Counted from the stretch's first letter, positions 22,424 to 30,686 are shown. The stretch is DNA of 43,680 bases from an uncultured Caldilineales bacterium (GCA_937907455.1 CALESQ010000002.1:1-43680); one strand, 5' to 3'. Numbers and translations: made by a program. Notes: a model not told the origin generated them from the letters alone.

Positions 22424-22465
22424 AACTGACAGCCCGCACCAGGGCTGTCAGTTCTTTCTTTTCTC
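22424..22465 (+). terminator. intrinsic terminator or attenuator between clpP and clpX
   Basis: AACTGACAGCCC (22424-22435), loop GCACCA and GGGCTGTCAGTT (22442-22453) make a perfect 12-bp stem. It is followed by CTTTCTTTTCTC, a T-rich but interrupted tail. It ends about 20 bp before the clpX ATG, so part of the clpP transcription probably stops here and clpX receives read-through. Confidence 0.75.
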
Positions 22466-22472
22466 AACCACT

Positions 22473-23771
22473 ATGCCCCCTTCCAAATCCCCGACCAACA
22501 CCTGCTCTTTTTGCTTTCGCGGTGAAGACGAAGTCACCCGCCTGATTCAAGGACCCGGGCCTGGCAACATCTTTATTTGCGATCTGTGTGTAGACCTGTG
22601 CGCCGAAATCCTGCGCGAAGAGCTGGCCCAGGCCAACGCCGAAGGCGGGCTGGTGCTGGAGCATCTCCCCGCGCCACGTGAGATTGTAGAGCGCCTCAGC
22701 CAATATGTGATCAGCCAGGATCGCGCCAAAAAAGTGCTGGCTGTGGCTGTCTACAATCACTACAAGCGCATTGCTTCAGGCAAGGTGTTTGGCGATGTGG
22801 AGCTGCAAAAAAGCAATATTGTGCTGATCGGCCCCACCGGCGCGGGCAAAACGCTGCTGGCGCAAACCCTGGCACGCATCCTGGATGTGCCCTTTACCAT
22901 CGCTGACGCAACCAACCTCACCGAGGCAGGCTATGTGGGCGAAGACGTAGAGAATGTGCTGGTGGGCCTGCTACATGCCGCGGAATGGAACGTCGAACGT
23001 GCCCAGATGGGCATTGTCTACATTGACGAAATTGACAAGATCGCCCGCAAGCAGGGTGATAATCCCTCGATCAGCCGCGACGTATCAGGCGAAGGCGTGC
23101 AGCAAGGCTTGCTGAAGATCATCGAAGGCAATGTGGTGAATGTGCCCCCGCAGGGCGGGCGCAAACATCCCACGCAAGAATACATCCGTCTGGATACCAG
23201 CAATATCCTTTTCGTCTGTGGCGGAGCCTTCGCCGGTCTGGAAGAGATCATCGCCCGCCGCGTGCAGGGGCCTGGCCGCATGGGCTTTGGTGCAGGCACA
23301 GCACGGCGCGTGGATCCAGAGCTGCTGCGCGCCGAGCTGCTGCAACAGGCTACCGCCGACGATCTGATGAAGTTCGGCCTGATCCCCGAATTTGTGGGAC
23401 GGCTGCCGGTCAGCGTCAGCGTAGATCCGCTGGACAAGGCCGCGCTGGTGCGCATTCTCACCGAGCCGCGCAACGCACTGGTGAAGCAATATCAGCGCCT
23501 GTTCAGCCTGGACAACACCGAGTTGGTGTTTACGCCCGATGCCCTGCAAGCTGCCGCCGATGAGGCACTCAAGCTGCGCACCGGCGCGCGCGGTCTGCGC
23601 ACTATTCTCGAATCGGTGTTGCTGGATGTGATGTACGAAATCCCCTCACGCCCCGAAGTGACCAAATGCGTGGTCAACGCCGACACCATTCTGCGCCACA
23701 CGCAACCGGTGCTGCTGGCCGGTGGCGAACGCGCCGTACACTGGGGCCCTGAACTGCAAGCCACCGCATAG
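22473..23771 (+). CDS. clpX: ATP-dependent Clp protease ATP-binding subunit ClpX
   Basis: A 432-residue AAA+ unfoldase. The N-terminal zinc finger uses Cys11, Cys14, Cys36 and Cys39. Walker A GPTGAGKT is at 120-127. The pore loop GYVG, Walker B IVYIDEID, the sensor region GLIPEFVGRLPV and the C-terminal lid are in place. The ClpP-docking tripeptide that is usually IGF reads MGF here (RMGFGAG). It delivers unfolded substrates to the ClpP encoded just upstream. Confidence 0.95.
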   Translation: MPPSKSPTNTCSFCFRGEDEVTRLIQGPGPGNIFICDLCVDLCAEILREELAQANAEGGLVLEHLPAPREIVERLSQYVISQDRAKKVLAVAVYNHYKRIASGKVFGDVELQKSNIVLIGPTGAGKTLLAQTLARILDVPFTIADATNLTEAGYVGEDVENVLVGLLHAAEWNVERAQMGIVYIDEIDKIARKQGDNPSISRDVSGEGVQQGLLKIIEGNVVNVPPQGGRKHPTQEYIRLDTSNILFVCGGAFAGLEEIIARRVQGPGRMGFGAGTARRVDPELLRAELLQQATADDLMKFGLIPEFVGRLPVSVSVDPLDKAALVRILTEPRNALVKQYQRLFSLDNTELVFTPDALQAAADEALKLRTGARGLRTILESVLLDVMYEIPSRPEVTKCVVNADTILRHTQPVLLAGGERAVHWGPELQATA

Positions 23772-23817
23772 ACAACCTGACAAAAGTCATCCGGTTGCCG
23801 TTTTCGGAGACAAACCC

Positions 23818-24807
23818 ATGATTGAAGTCAACGAAACCCAATGTGCGGCCATCGGTGAGCGCCTGCGCAAACAAACTGTCCGCCCCGACGAATTCCTGTT
23901 TGTGCCCGCCTCGCTGCCCGAAGCCCAGGTCGAGGCCAATTACTGGACATTCGCCATTGCCATCTGCCAGCACACCAAAAGCCTGGACGGTGTAATCGAG
24001 GGACGCTGGCGGCGCGGCTGGGATTATCTGATCGCGGCTTCACGCCGCCGTCTGAGCGACTTCACCTCTGCGCAGGCCATGGCCGAAATCAACGCTGACG
24101 GCCTGCGCAGCCTGCTGTCCGATGACTTCGACCCCGCGCACAGCACAGTGGATCGTGTAGATGAGCGCCTGGCGCAGTTGCACGAGGTGGCTGCCACACT
24201 GCTGGCCCACTATGACGGCCAGGCAATGAACATCTATTGCCGCGCCGGTGGGCGCATTCGCGGCGAAGGCGGCATTTTCGAGCGGCTGGCCGCCATGCCA
24301 CCCTACACCGATCCCCTGGACAAAAAAGCTCAACTGTTAGTGGGACAACTTGATGCCGCAGGCGTGTGGCCGTTGGAGGATCCGCACAATCTGCGGGTGT
24401 GCATGGACTATCACGCCATGCGCGTGGCTCTGCGCACCGGCATGGTGGAAGTGACCGATCCAGGGTTGCTGCTGGCATTACGTCAAAAAGCCGTGGTGAG
24501 CGATGCCATCAACCACGCCGTGCGCCGTGCCGTCTCCGACGCCTGTGACCGGGTGATTGCCCACAGCGGCGTCAGTGTGTTCGAGTTCGACAAGTGGATC
24601 TGGCACCTGGGGCGAAGCTGCTGCTTCTACGATCATGAACCGATCTGTGGCTCACGTCGTTGTCACAAGATGGACGTTTGCACTTACATTCAGGCGGTGG
24701 ACTACGCCTGCCCCGGCGTGTGCTCTTTGGATGGCGCCTGTCTGGGCAGCCGCGATGATACTTACAAGAACCTGTGGGAAACCAACGTCTATACGGCGTT
24801 CTATTAA
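23818..24807 (+). CDS. possible queuosine-salvage (QNG1/DUF2419)-like protein with Cys-rich tail
   Basis: A 329-residue cytosolic protein. I see a distant likeness to queuosine 5'-phosphate N-glycosylases (human QNG1 type): NYWTFAIAIC against GYWSLCAAVN, KKAQLLVGQL against KRAQILVADT, and CMDYHAMRVALRTGMV against FADYRLPQVLAHLGAL, with Asp197-Tyr198 in the 'DY' place. QNG1 has a helical fold related to HhH DNA glycosylases, so another base-releasing enzyme is possible. The tail after FDKWIWHLGR is not in human QNG1 and has eight Cys plus His in about 45 residues, suggesting a zinc or iron-sulfur site. ATG 23818 is 46 bp after clpX. The family call is tentative. Confidence 0.5.
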   Translation: MIEVNETQCAAIGERLRKQTVRPDEFLFVPASLPEAQVEANYWTFAIAICQHTKSLDGVIEGRWRRGWDYLIAASRRRLSDFTSAQAMAEINADGLRSLLSDDFDPAHSTVDRVDERLAQLHEVAATLLAHYDGQAMNIYCRAGGRIRGEGGIFERLAAMPPYTDPLDKKAQLLVGQLDAAGVWPLEDPHNLRVCMDYHAMRVALRTGMVEVTDPGLLLALRQKAVVSDAINHAVRRAVSDACDRVIAHSGVSVFEFDKWIWHLGRSCCFYDHEPICGSRRCHKMDVCTYIQAVDYACPGVCSLDGACLGSRDDTYKNLWETNVYTAFY

Positions 24808-24893
24808 AAGACCTGCGCACGTCGAACACTCGGCTGACAGCGCCGCAGGGGATGCCTCAGCAGCCTTCGGCATGACACACCCCGTCACCCCCC

Positions 24894-25436
24894 TCACCCT
24901 GCCTGACCATGCTCACCGGCGCGCGCATGCTGATAGCGCACCGCCAACGCATCCTGCCGCAGCAACTCCACCGCGTGCGGCAACACCGACACAATCACTT
25001 CCAGCATTTCACACGCCGCCTTGGGGCTACCCGGTAAGTTGACAATCAGCGTGCGCCCGCGCACGCCCGCCACCCCGCGGCTCAGCATAGCATGCGGAGT
25101 GATCGCCAGGCTGGCAGCACGCATTGCCTCTGCCAGGCCAGGCGCAGCGCGGGTGATCACCGCCGCGGTGGCTTCCGGCGTCACATCGCGCGCAGCCAAA
25201 CCGGTGCCGCCTGTAGTCAAGATCACATCGTACGCGGCACTGTCGGCCCATTCCCGCAACATCGCCGCTATCTGATCTTGTTCGTCAGCTACAAGGTGCT
25301 GCATCACCGGGCTGATCCCCAGCCGCGCTTGCAGCAAGACAGCCAACGCCGGGCCGCTCTGATCAGCGCTTTCGCCGCGTGCGGCGCGGTCGCTGACAGT
25401 TAAAATGGCAATACGGGGCGAAATAGCTTGCTCCAT
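24894..25436 (-). CDS. mog: molybdopterin adenylyltransferase, MogA/MoaB family
   Basis: A 180-residue MoCF-biosynthesis-fold protein. IAILTVSDRAARGESAD at the start, TTGGTGLAARDVTPEAT with the family Asp, and VNLPGSPKAACEML are the characteristic blocks. It would adenylate molybdopterin before molybdenum insertion. No other cofactor gene is nearby. It follows the ribosomal operon terminator by 17 bp on the same strand and converges with the QNG1-like gene; the 86-bp gap between them includes CACCCC-type octamer-like words. Confidence 0.88.
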   Translation of the reverse strand: MEQAISPRIAILTVSDRAARGESADQSGPALAVLLQARLGISPVMQHLVADEQDQIAAMLREWADSAAYDVILTTGGTGLAARDVTPEATAAVITRAAPGLAEAMRAASLAITPHAMLSRGVAGVRGRTLIVNLPGSPKAACEMLEVIVSVLPHAVELLRQDALAVRYQHARAGEHGQAG

Positions 25437-25452
25437 ATAAAATCACCCAATG

Positions 25453-25501
25453 AAAAAACGCCAGAGCGCATACAGGATTCCCTGTAACGCCCTGGCGTTT
25501 T
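25453..25501 (-). terminator. terminator of the ribosomal protein operon
   Basis: Read on the minus strand, AAAACGCCAG (25501-25492) pairs with CTGGCGTTTT (25464-25455) and ends in a run of six T. The interior adds GCG/CGC pairs and a smaller ACAGG/CCTGT hairpin. It lies 56 bp past the rpsI stop and 17 bp before the mog start. Confidence 0.85.
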
Positions 25502-25557
25502 CAGTCAGACCAATTTGCAGCGCCCCGCGCCAGGCTTGGAAGGCTGCAAAGCCAAGA

Positions 25558-25983
25558 CTAGCGCTTGGTGTACTGCGGAGCCTTGCGGGCGCGCTTCAGG
25601 CCGGCCTTCTTGCGTTCCTTTTCGCGCGGGTCGCGGGTCAAGAAACCGCCGCGGCGCATCAGCGGGCGCAGGCGCTGTTCCGGCTGAGTAATGTCCTCAT
25701 CGCGGTGGGCGATGGCGCGGGCGATGCCCATGCTCACAGCCACCGCCTGCCCGCCCACACCGCCACCGGCTACCTTCACCGAGACATTCATGCTCTCGTT
25801 CAGGCCGGCAGCTTCCAGCGGCAGGCTGGCCGCGCGCTGATCAGCCGCGCGGGTGAAATACTGCTCCATCGGCAGATCGTTGACCGTGAACTTGCCAGTG
25901 CCGGCATACAGCCGTACACTCGCCGAAGCACGCTTGCGCCGGCCAACGCCCTGGTAGTACTGCAATTCCTTATCTTTGTCCAT
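25558..25983 (-). CDS. rpsI: 30S ribosomal protein S9
   Basis: A 141-residue protein. QYYQGVGRRKRASASVRLY at the start and the basic C-terminus ending QYTKR, whose tail reaches the P-site tRNA, are diagnostic. It has about 8 extra N-terminal residues compared with E. coli. It follows rplM by 27 bp and is the last gene before the operon terminator. Confidence 0.97.
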   Translation of the reverse strand: MDKDKELQYYQGVGRRKRASASVRLYAGTGKFTVNDLPMEQYFTRAADQRAASLPLEAAGLNESMNVSVKVAGGGVGGQAVAVSMGIARAIAHRDEDITQPEQRLRPLMRRGGFLTRDPREKERKKAGLKRARKAPQYTKR

Positions 25984-26010
25984 GACTTGCTGTCTCCTTG
26001 ATCAACGCAC

Positions 26011-26439
26011 TTACAGGGCGAACGGCTTGGGCTGCTGCGCCTCGTGCGGGTGGCCGGGGGTATCGTAGATCTTCAACTTCTTGATCATCTGGCGGCCCAG
26101 GCGGTTCTTCGGCAACATGCCGCGCACCGCCAGGCGGATCACGCGGTCAGGATGCTGGTTCAGTTGATCGCGCAGTGAAGTTTCCTTCAGGCCACCGGGA
26201 TAACCCGAATGGCGATAGTAAAACTTCTGATCCAGCTTGCGACCGGTAACGCGTATCTTCTGCGCATTGACCACGATCACAAAGTCACCTGCATCCATAT
26301 AAGGGGAGTAAATGGGCTTATGCTTGCCCTTCAACACCGTGGCGATCTGGGTAGCCAGACGCCCTAAAGTCAGCCCGGTGGCGTCTATCACGAACCACTG
26401 GCGCTGGATGTCCTCGGGCTTGGTTGTATATGTTCTCAC
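26011..26439 (-). CDS. rplM: 50S ribosomal protein L13
   Basis: A 142-residue protein with WFVIDATGLTLGRLATQIA, GDFVIVVNAQKI and VRGMLPKNRLGRQM, all L13 marks. Translation starts at GTG 26439 after a CAGGAGA site. L13 is an early assembly protein at the 5' end of 23S rRNA. L13-S9 is a universal pair, here joined to the end of the alpha operon through truA. Confidence 0.97.
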   Translation of the reverse strand: MRTYTTKPEDIQRQWFVIDATGLTLGRLATQIATVLKGKHKPIYSPYMDAGDFVIVVNAQKIRVTGRKLDQKFYYRHSGYPGGLKETSLRDQLNQHPDRVIRLAVRGMLPKNRLGRQMIKKLKIYDTPGHPHEAQQPKPFAL

Positions 26440-26483
26440 GTCGGTTCTCCTGTGCTTGCTACCGGTTAAACTGAGGTTTCAAC

Positions 26484-26511
26484 AAAAAAGAGGGCGTTGC
26501 GCCTTTACCTC
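26484..26511 (-). terminator. terminator-like hairpin upstream of rplM
   Basis: On the minus strand the truA-rplM gap reads GAGGTAAAGGCGCAACGCCC followed by TC and six T. GGCG-CAA-CGCC with an outer GAG/CTC and a 5-base bulge precedes the T run. It sits 45 nt before the rplM start. It may end truA transcripts or serve as an attenuator of rplM-rpsI. Confidence 0.45.
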
Positions 26512-26546
26512 GGCTGCAAAGTTCTCAGTTCCTGATGACCTTCAGT

Positions 26547-27368
26547 CTAATACTTGACCTCAACTAAACACAGCCCGCAGGCCGGAACAGGGGGTGCGGC
26601 AGCTTTGCGGTCGGGTGTAGCCAAAAGCTGGCTCACACTTTCTGCCGGGCGCTGTCCCAAACCTACTGCCAGCAACGTGCCTGCCAGGGTGCGTACCATG
26701 CGTCTGAGAAAGGCATTGGCTTCGATCTCAAACTGCATGATGTTGCCGTTTTGCCGCCATACAGCCCGCAGTACCTCGCGCACTGTGTTGGTGGCCCCCT
26801 CCTGCGGGGGCTGGCCGAAGCTGGCAAAATCATGTACGCCGATCAAGGCAGCGGCTGCCTGGTTCATTCTCTGCAAATCCAGTGGCCGAGGCAGATGATG
26901 GGTGTAACGCGCATGCAGCGGAGAGCGCCAGGGCGCCGTCCAAAGCGTGTATTGGTACACCCGACTGCGGGCACTGAAGCGCGGGTGAAAGCTGGAATCG
27001 GTGATTTCAGCCAGCGAGCGGAGTGCAATGTCGCCCGGCAAATGGGCGTTCCAGGCACGTTCCAGGTCTGGCAGGCTATGTCGCCAAATCACCTCGGCAG
27101 CGATCACCTGACCTGAAGCGTGAACACCGGCATCCGTGCGACCGGCAAAGCGCAGATGCGTGCTTTGCCCGGTCAGGCGATACAGTGCTTGCTCCAGGGT
27201 TCCCTGCACCGAGGGGCGGTCAGACAAGATCTGAAAGCCGTAGTAAGCGGTGCCGTCGTACTCTGCCAGAGCACGAACGTGGCGCAGGGAGCTGTCAGGC
27301 AGCGGTGCGGGCTGTGTAGTCGTTGGCCTATTCCTCCACCAGCTCGATTTGCACCATCTCGGCCCCAT
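26547..27368 (-). CDS. truA: tRNA pseudouridine(38-40) synthase
   Basis: A 273-residue TruA that modifies the tRNA anticodon stem. Catalytic Asp79 lies in FAGRTDAGVHASG, and the C-terminal MVRTLAGTLLAVGLG is typical. ATG 27368 makes it overlap rplQ by 41 bp. The first 28 residues are not family-like and the core starts at RHVRALAEYDGTAYYG, so a nonstandard start nearer the GGAGG box at the rplQ end is possible. It is the only non-ribosomal gene between rplQ and rplM. Confidence 0.93.
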   Translation of the reverse strand: MGPRWCKSSWWRNRPTTTQPAPLPDSSLRHVRALAEYDGTAYYGFQILSDRPSVQGTLEQALYRLTGQSTHLRFAGRTDAGVHASGQVIAAEVIWRHSLPDLERAWNAHLPGDIALRSLAEITDSSFHPRFSARSRVYQYTLWTAPWRSPLHARYTHHLPRPLDLQRMNQAAAALIGVHDFASFGQPPQEGATNTVREVLRAVWRQNGNIMQFEIEANAFLRRMVRTLAGTLLAVGLGQRPAESVSQLLATPDRKAAAPPVPACGLCLVEVKY

Positions 27369-27696
27369 CGCCTTTGCGCGGGCCTAGCTTGGTGATGCGA
27401 ATATAGCCACCGGGCCGAGCGGCATAGCGCGGGGCCAGCTCGTTGAACAGTTTCCTGACAATGACGGCGTCGTTCAGGCGCGCCATAGCCAAACGCTGGG
27501 CATGCACGCGGTTGTCGTTGACACCGTTTTTAGCCAGCGTGATCAGCTTTTCTGCCAGGGGACGAACCGACTTGGCTTTTGCTTCCGTGGTGTGGATGAC
27601 TCCGTGCGTCAGCAGCTCTTTGATTAGGTTGCGATACAACGCCTTGCGCTGGCCGCTGTTGCGGCCTAGCTGGCGTCCTGCTCTTCGATGTCTCAT
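27328..27696 (-). CDS. rplQ: 50S ribosomal protein L17
   Basis: A 122-residue protein starting MRHRRAGRQLGRNSGQR, the family hallmark, followed by LYRNLIKELLTHGVIHTTEAKA. L17 borders the exit tunnel. It follows rpoA by 29 bp with GAAGGA before the ATG, and its 3' end overlaps truA. Length is normal for bacteria. Confidence 0.97.
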   Translation of the reverse strand: MRHRRAGRQLGRNSGQRKALYRNLIKELLTHGVIHTTEAKAKSVRPLAEKLITLAKNGVNDNRVHAQRLAMARLNDAVIVRKLFNELAPRYAARPGGYIRITKLGPRKGDGAEMVQIELVEE

Positions 27697-27725
27697 CTAT
27701 CAGATCCTTCGTAATGCTCCGTGGC

Positions 27726-28802
27726 TCATCCAGCTTCGCCGCCGGAGGTCATAGCCGCCAGCAGGGCATCCACATCAATTTCAATGCTGGAATCGTCGCC
27801 CAGGTCTTCGTCCTCGGCATCCTCGTTTTCCACCGCGCCTTCCAGGCTCATCACCGGCGGCAGTTTCACGTAGCCCAGCAAGCCTTTAGCCTCAAGCTGT
27901 TCCATCAACTCGTCCAGCGACTTCTGGCCGAAGTTGCGGATGTTCAGCAACGCCTCCGGGCCTCTTTCCAAACGCTGGATAACCTCACCCACGCGCATGA
28001 TGCCGGCCCGCTTCAGGCAGTTATAGGCACGCACCGACAGATCCAAATCCTCAATCGGCACATCGAACACCTGCGGCGGAATCTCTTCTTCCTGTTTCTC
28101 CTGCGGCACAATCGCCGTGGTCTCCACACCGGCGATCAGCGACAAATGCTGCAACAGCAATTTGGCTGCTTCGCCCAGCGCGTCTTCAGGGTTAATCGAG
28201 CCATCAGTCCAAATCTCCAACACCAGGCGATCGAAGTCAGTCTGCTGGCCGATGCGGGCGCGCTCCACATGGAACGAAGCCTTGCGCACCGGATTGAAGA
28301 TCGCATCCACGGGGATTTCGCCCAGCGGCACTTTGGCACGCTCTTCAGCCGGAGAATAGCCGCGCCCGGGGCGCACCACCAACTCCACCAGCAAATCCAC
28401 ATCGTTGCTGTCTGCCGTAAGCAGCAGCAGCTCAGGGTTGATGATTTCGATTTCGGCAGGGCAGACCAGGTCACTGGCAGTGACGGGGCCTTCTGCGTTA
28501 ACTTGCAACGTTATCCGCACGGGATCGTTGCTGGCGCTCTTGACGCGCAGTTGTTTAACATTCAGAATAAAGCCGGTCGTATCTTCGCGCACATGCGGGA
28601 TCGAAGAGAATTCATGATGCACGCCTTCGATGCGCACGGAAGTCACAGCCGCGCCGGTGAGCGAGGACAGCAGCACGCGGCGCAGGGCATTGCCCAGCGT
28701 CACACCGTAGCCGCTCTCCAGCGGCCCGATCACAAAGCGGCCATACTGATAAGACTTGGCTTCACATTCAATTTTCGGTAAAACAATACTCAAATTAAGC
28801 AA
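27726..28802 (-). CDS. rpoA: RNA polymerase alpha subunit
   Basis: A 358-residue subunit that assembles RNA polymerase. The N-terminal dimerisation domain has GRFVIGPLESGYGVTLGNALRR at its start, split here for length. A linker with charged PQEKQEEEIPP precedes the CTD (RAYNCLKRAGI, then NIRNFGQKSLDELM) that binds DNA and activators. An unusually long acidic tail (EDAEDEDLGDDSSIEIDVD) follows the CTD. The start is TTG 28802, 8 bp after AGGAGG; a TTG three codons on is an alternative. Confidence 0.97.
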   Translation of the reverse strand: MLNLSIVLPKIECEAKSYQYGRFVIGPLESGYGVTLGNALRRVLLSSLTGAAVTSVRIEGVHHEFSSIPHVREDTTGFILNVKQLRVKSASNDPVRITLQVNAEGPVTASDLVCPAEIEIINPELLLLTADSNDVDLLVELVVRPGRGYSPAEERAKVPLGEIPVDAIFNPVRKASFHVERARIGQQTDFDRLVLEIWTDGSINPEDALGEAAKLLLQHLSLIAGVETTAIVPQEKQEEEIPPQVFDVPIEDLDLSVRAYNCLKRAGIMRVGEVIQRLERGPEALLNIRNFGQKSLDELMEQLEAKGLLGYVKLPPVMSLEGAVENEDAEDEDLGDDSSIEIDVDALLAAMTSGGEAG

Positions 28803-28940
28803 GAGTCACCCTCCTCTGGCTACAGTCCTGAACACCTCAACCCACCGACTTTTGTCGGGTCATGGCGATCAACACCTGCCAGATGTTGCAACTCTCTTCT
28901 GTCTGCCGCGCCACCAAAGCAGCCGCGGTGACAGCAAGAG

Positions 28941-29576
28941 TTAGCGGCTGTAGAACTCGACCACCAGTTGCTCGTTGACCGGAAGATCAATATCCGAGCG
29001 GGTGGGGCGGTTCAGCACACGACCAGTGAGGGCCTCGCTGTCCATGGTGAGCCAAGGCGGGGTGGGCCGCTCGCCCAGGAAATCACCCACGAGCTTGAAG
29101 TACTCGCGGCTGCGGCTTTCCGGGCGGATAGCCACCACATCGTTAGGCTTAACCAGGTAAGAAGGCACATTAGTTTTGCGCCCGTTCACGGTGATATGGC
29201 CGTGGCGAACGATCTGGCGGGCCTGAGCGCGTGACTGCGCCAACCCCAGACGATACACCACGTTATCCAGGCGTGATTCCAGGATAACCAGCAGCGTAGC
29301 GCCGGTCAGCCCCTTGCTGCGCACGGCGCTCTGGAAATAACGCCGGAACTGGCGCTCCATCACACCGTAAATGCGCTTTACCTTTTGCTTTTCACGCAAC
29401 TGCAACGAATAGTCGCTTTGCGTTCGTTTGAACTGCCCTTTTTTCGAGTGCATACCCGGCGCATAGCCGCGGCGCTCGAAGGCACATTTCGGAGTCAGAC
29501 AGCGATCACCCTTGAGGTAAAGCTTCTGACCTTCGCGCCGACACATCCTACATACTGCATCTGTATACCGTGCCAA
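28941..29576 (-). CDS. rpsD: 30S ribosomal protein S4, zinc-binding type
   Basis: A 211-residue primary 16S-rRNA-binding protein. Cys9, Cys12, Cys26 and Cys31 form the zinc site of C+ S4. The S4 RNA-binding domain is at about 97-160 (SRLDNVVYRLGLAQSRAQAR, then HITVNGRK). Translation starts at TTG 29576 with AGGAGG upstream. S4 is an autoregulator in many bacteria, and the 230-bp gap before it holds structured sequence. A 138-bp gap with no gene follows before rpoA. Confidence 0.96.
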   Translation of the reverse strand: MARYTDAVCRMCRREGQKLYLKGDRCLTPKCAFERRGYAPGMHSKKGQFKRTQSDYSLQLREKQKVKRIYGVMERQFRRYFQSAVRSKGLTGATLLVILESRLDNVVYRLGLAQSRAQARQIVRHGHITVNGRKTNVPSYLVKPNDVVAIRPESRSREYFKLVGDFLGERPTPPWLTMDSEALTGRVLNRPTRSDIDLPVNEQLVVEFYSR

Positions 29577-29806
29577 GTGACTGCCTCCTGTAATTGGCTC
29601 GGAGAGGTTTACGGCTTGGCGACCTTCGTCCCTCTCAAAAAGACTACTTTCGTTTCCTAAATTCTTGTCTCAGACCCATGCCTTGCGGTTGTGGTCTGAG
29701 CAAACTCTCTGGCGATAAAGAAACAACCTTGCTCTTTGGCCGGTCTCTTTGGGGTACTTCCCAGGTTCACACCGAACCAAACCACGCGGTTAATTCTTGA
29801 CGTTAC
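29577..29806 (-). promoter_or_regulatory. candidate structured leader of rpsD
   Basis: This is the longest gap inside the ribosomal string and it carries no gene. On the minus strand it holds three hairpins in a row: GGTTC-GGTGT-GAACC (29778-29764), GGG-AAGTA-CCC (29762-29752) and CTCAGACC with a 16-nt loop and GGTCTGAG (29700-29669). The AGGAGG and TTG of rpsD end the region. Autoregulatory binding of S4 is inferred from family knowledge only. No clear promoter is visible. Confidence 0.4.
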
Positions 29807-30205
29807 TTAGACGCGGCGCTTCTTGGGCGGGCGGCAACCGTTATGCGGCAGCGGCGTCACATCGGTGATGCTCGTTACCTTCAAACCGGCGGCCTGCAAC
29901 GAGCGGACTGCCGACTCACGGCCAGGGCCAGGCCCTTTGACAAACACATCCACCTCGCGCATGCCCATATCCATTGCCTGGCGCGCGGTCGCACCAGCGG
30001 CCAACTGCGCGGCATAGGGCGTGCTCTTGCGCGAGCCTTTGAAGCCCACACTGCCAGAGCTGCTCCAGGCCACGGCGTTGCCCTGCGGATCGGTAACGGT
30101 GACGATGGTGTTGTTGAAGCTGGCCTGAATATGAACCTGCCCGTGGGGAACGGTGCGCTTCTCGCGACGTGGCCCACGCCGTACTGTGCGTCTTGGCTTT
30201 GCCAT
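29807..30205 (-). CDS. rpsK: 30S ribosomal protein S11
   Basis: A 132-residue platform protein with HIQASFNNTIVTVTDPQGN, KGSRKSTPYAAQLAA, VKGPGPGRESAVRSL and the ending PHNGCRPPKKRRV. All conserved blocks are intact. It starts 33 bp after rpsM with a GGAG-type site. Confidence 0.97.
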   Translation of the reverse strand: MAKPRRTVRRGPRREKRTVPHGQVHIQASFNNTIVTVTDPQGNAVAWSSSGSVGFKGSRKSTPYAAQLAAGATARQAMDMGMREVDVFVKGPGPGRESAVRSLQAAGLKVTSITDVTPLPHNGCRPPKKRRV

Positions 30206-30238
30206 GAACTTTTCTTGCTCCTTGAACTACAACTGCAA

Positions 30239-30616
30239 TTACTTGCGTGCTCGCTTCTTGCCGGGCACCGTCTTGCGCGCGCCGCGCTTGGTGCGGGCAT
30301 TGGTACGGGTGCGCTGTCCGCGCGAAGGCAAGTTCAAACGATGGCGCATGCCGCGATAGGCATTAATTTCCTGCAAGCGCTTGATGTTCATGCTCACTTC
30401 GCGGCGCAGGTCGCCTTCCACGCGGTACTCGCGGTCAATGGTTTCGCGCAGTTTGGCCACATCCGCCTCGCTCAAATCGCGAATACGAATGCTTTGGTTG
30501 ATACTCAGCCTGCGCAGGATATCGGCGCTGGTAGTCGGGCCGATCCCATAGATGTAGGTCAGACCCACCACCACGCGCTTGTCGCGGGGCAGGTCAACAC
30601 CGGCAATACGTGCCAT
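30239..30616 (-). CDS. rpsM: 30S ribosomal protein S13
   Basis: A 125-residue head protein that contacts S19 and the P-site tRNA. ARIAGVDLPRDKRVVVGLTY at the start, MNIKRLQEINAYRGMRHR and the basic RGQRTRTNARTKRG tail identify it. It follows rpmJ by about 70 bp. Confidence 0.97.
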   Translation of the reverse strand: MARIAGVDLPRDKRVVVGLTYIYGIGPTTSADILRRLSINQSIRIRDLSEADVAKLRETIDREYRVEGDLRREVSMNIKRLQEINAYRGMRHRLNLPSRGQRTRTNARTKRGARKTVPGKKRARK

Positions 30617-30686
30617 ATTCTAGCTCCTTGCTAATCGCCAACAGTCTTCTGACTGCTACTGCTTGCTGTTCGCTGGATACTGCGGC

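Noticed and set aside
24808..24893. Bidirectional terminator between the QNG1-like gene and mog
   Set aside because: No stem longer than about 5 bp was found; only CACCCC-type words are present.
27714..28781. 355-codon plus-strand frame opposite rpoA
   Set aside because: rpoA is certain on the other strand, and the antisense product is His/Gln-rich without domains.
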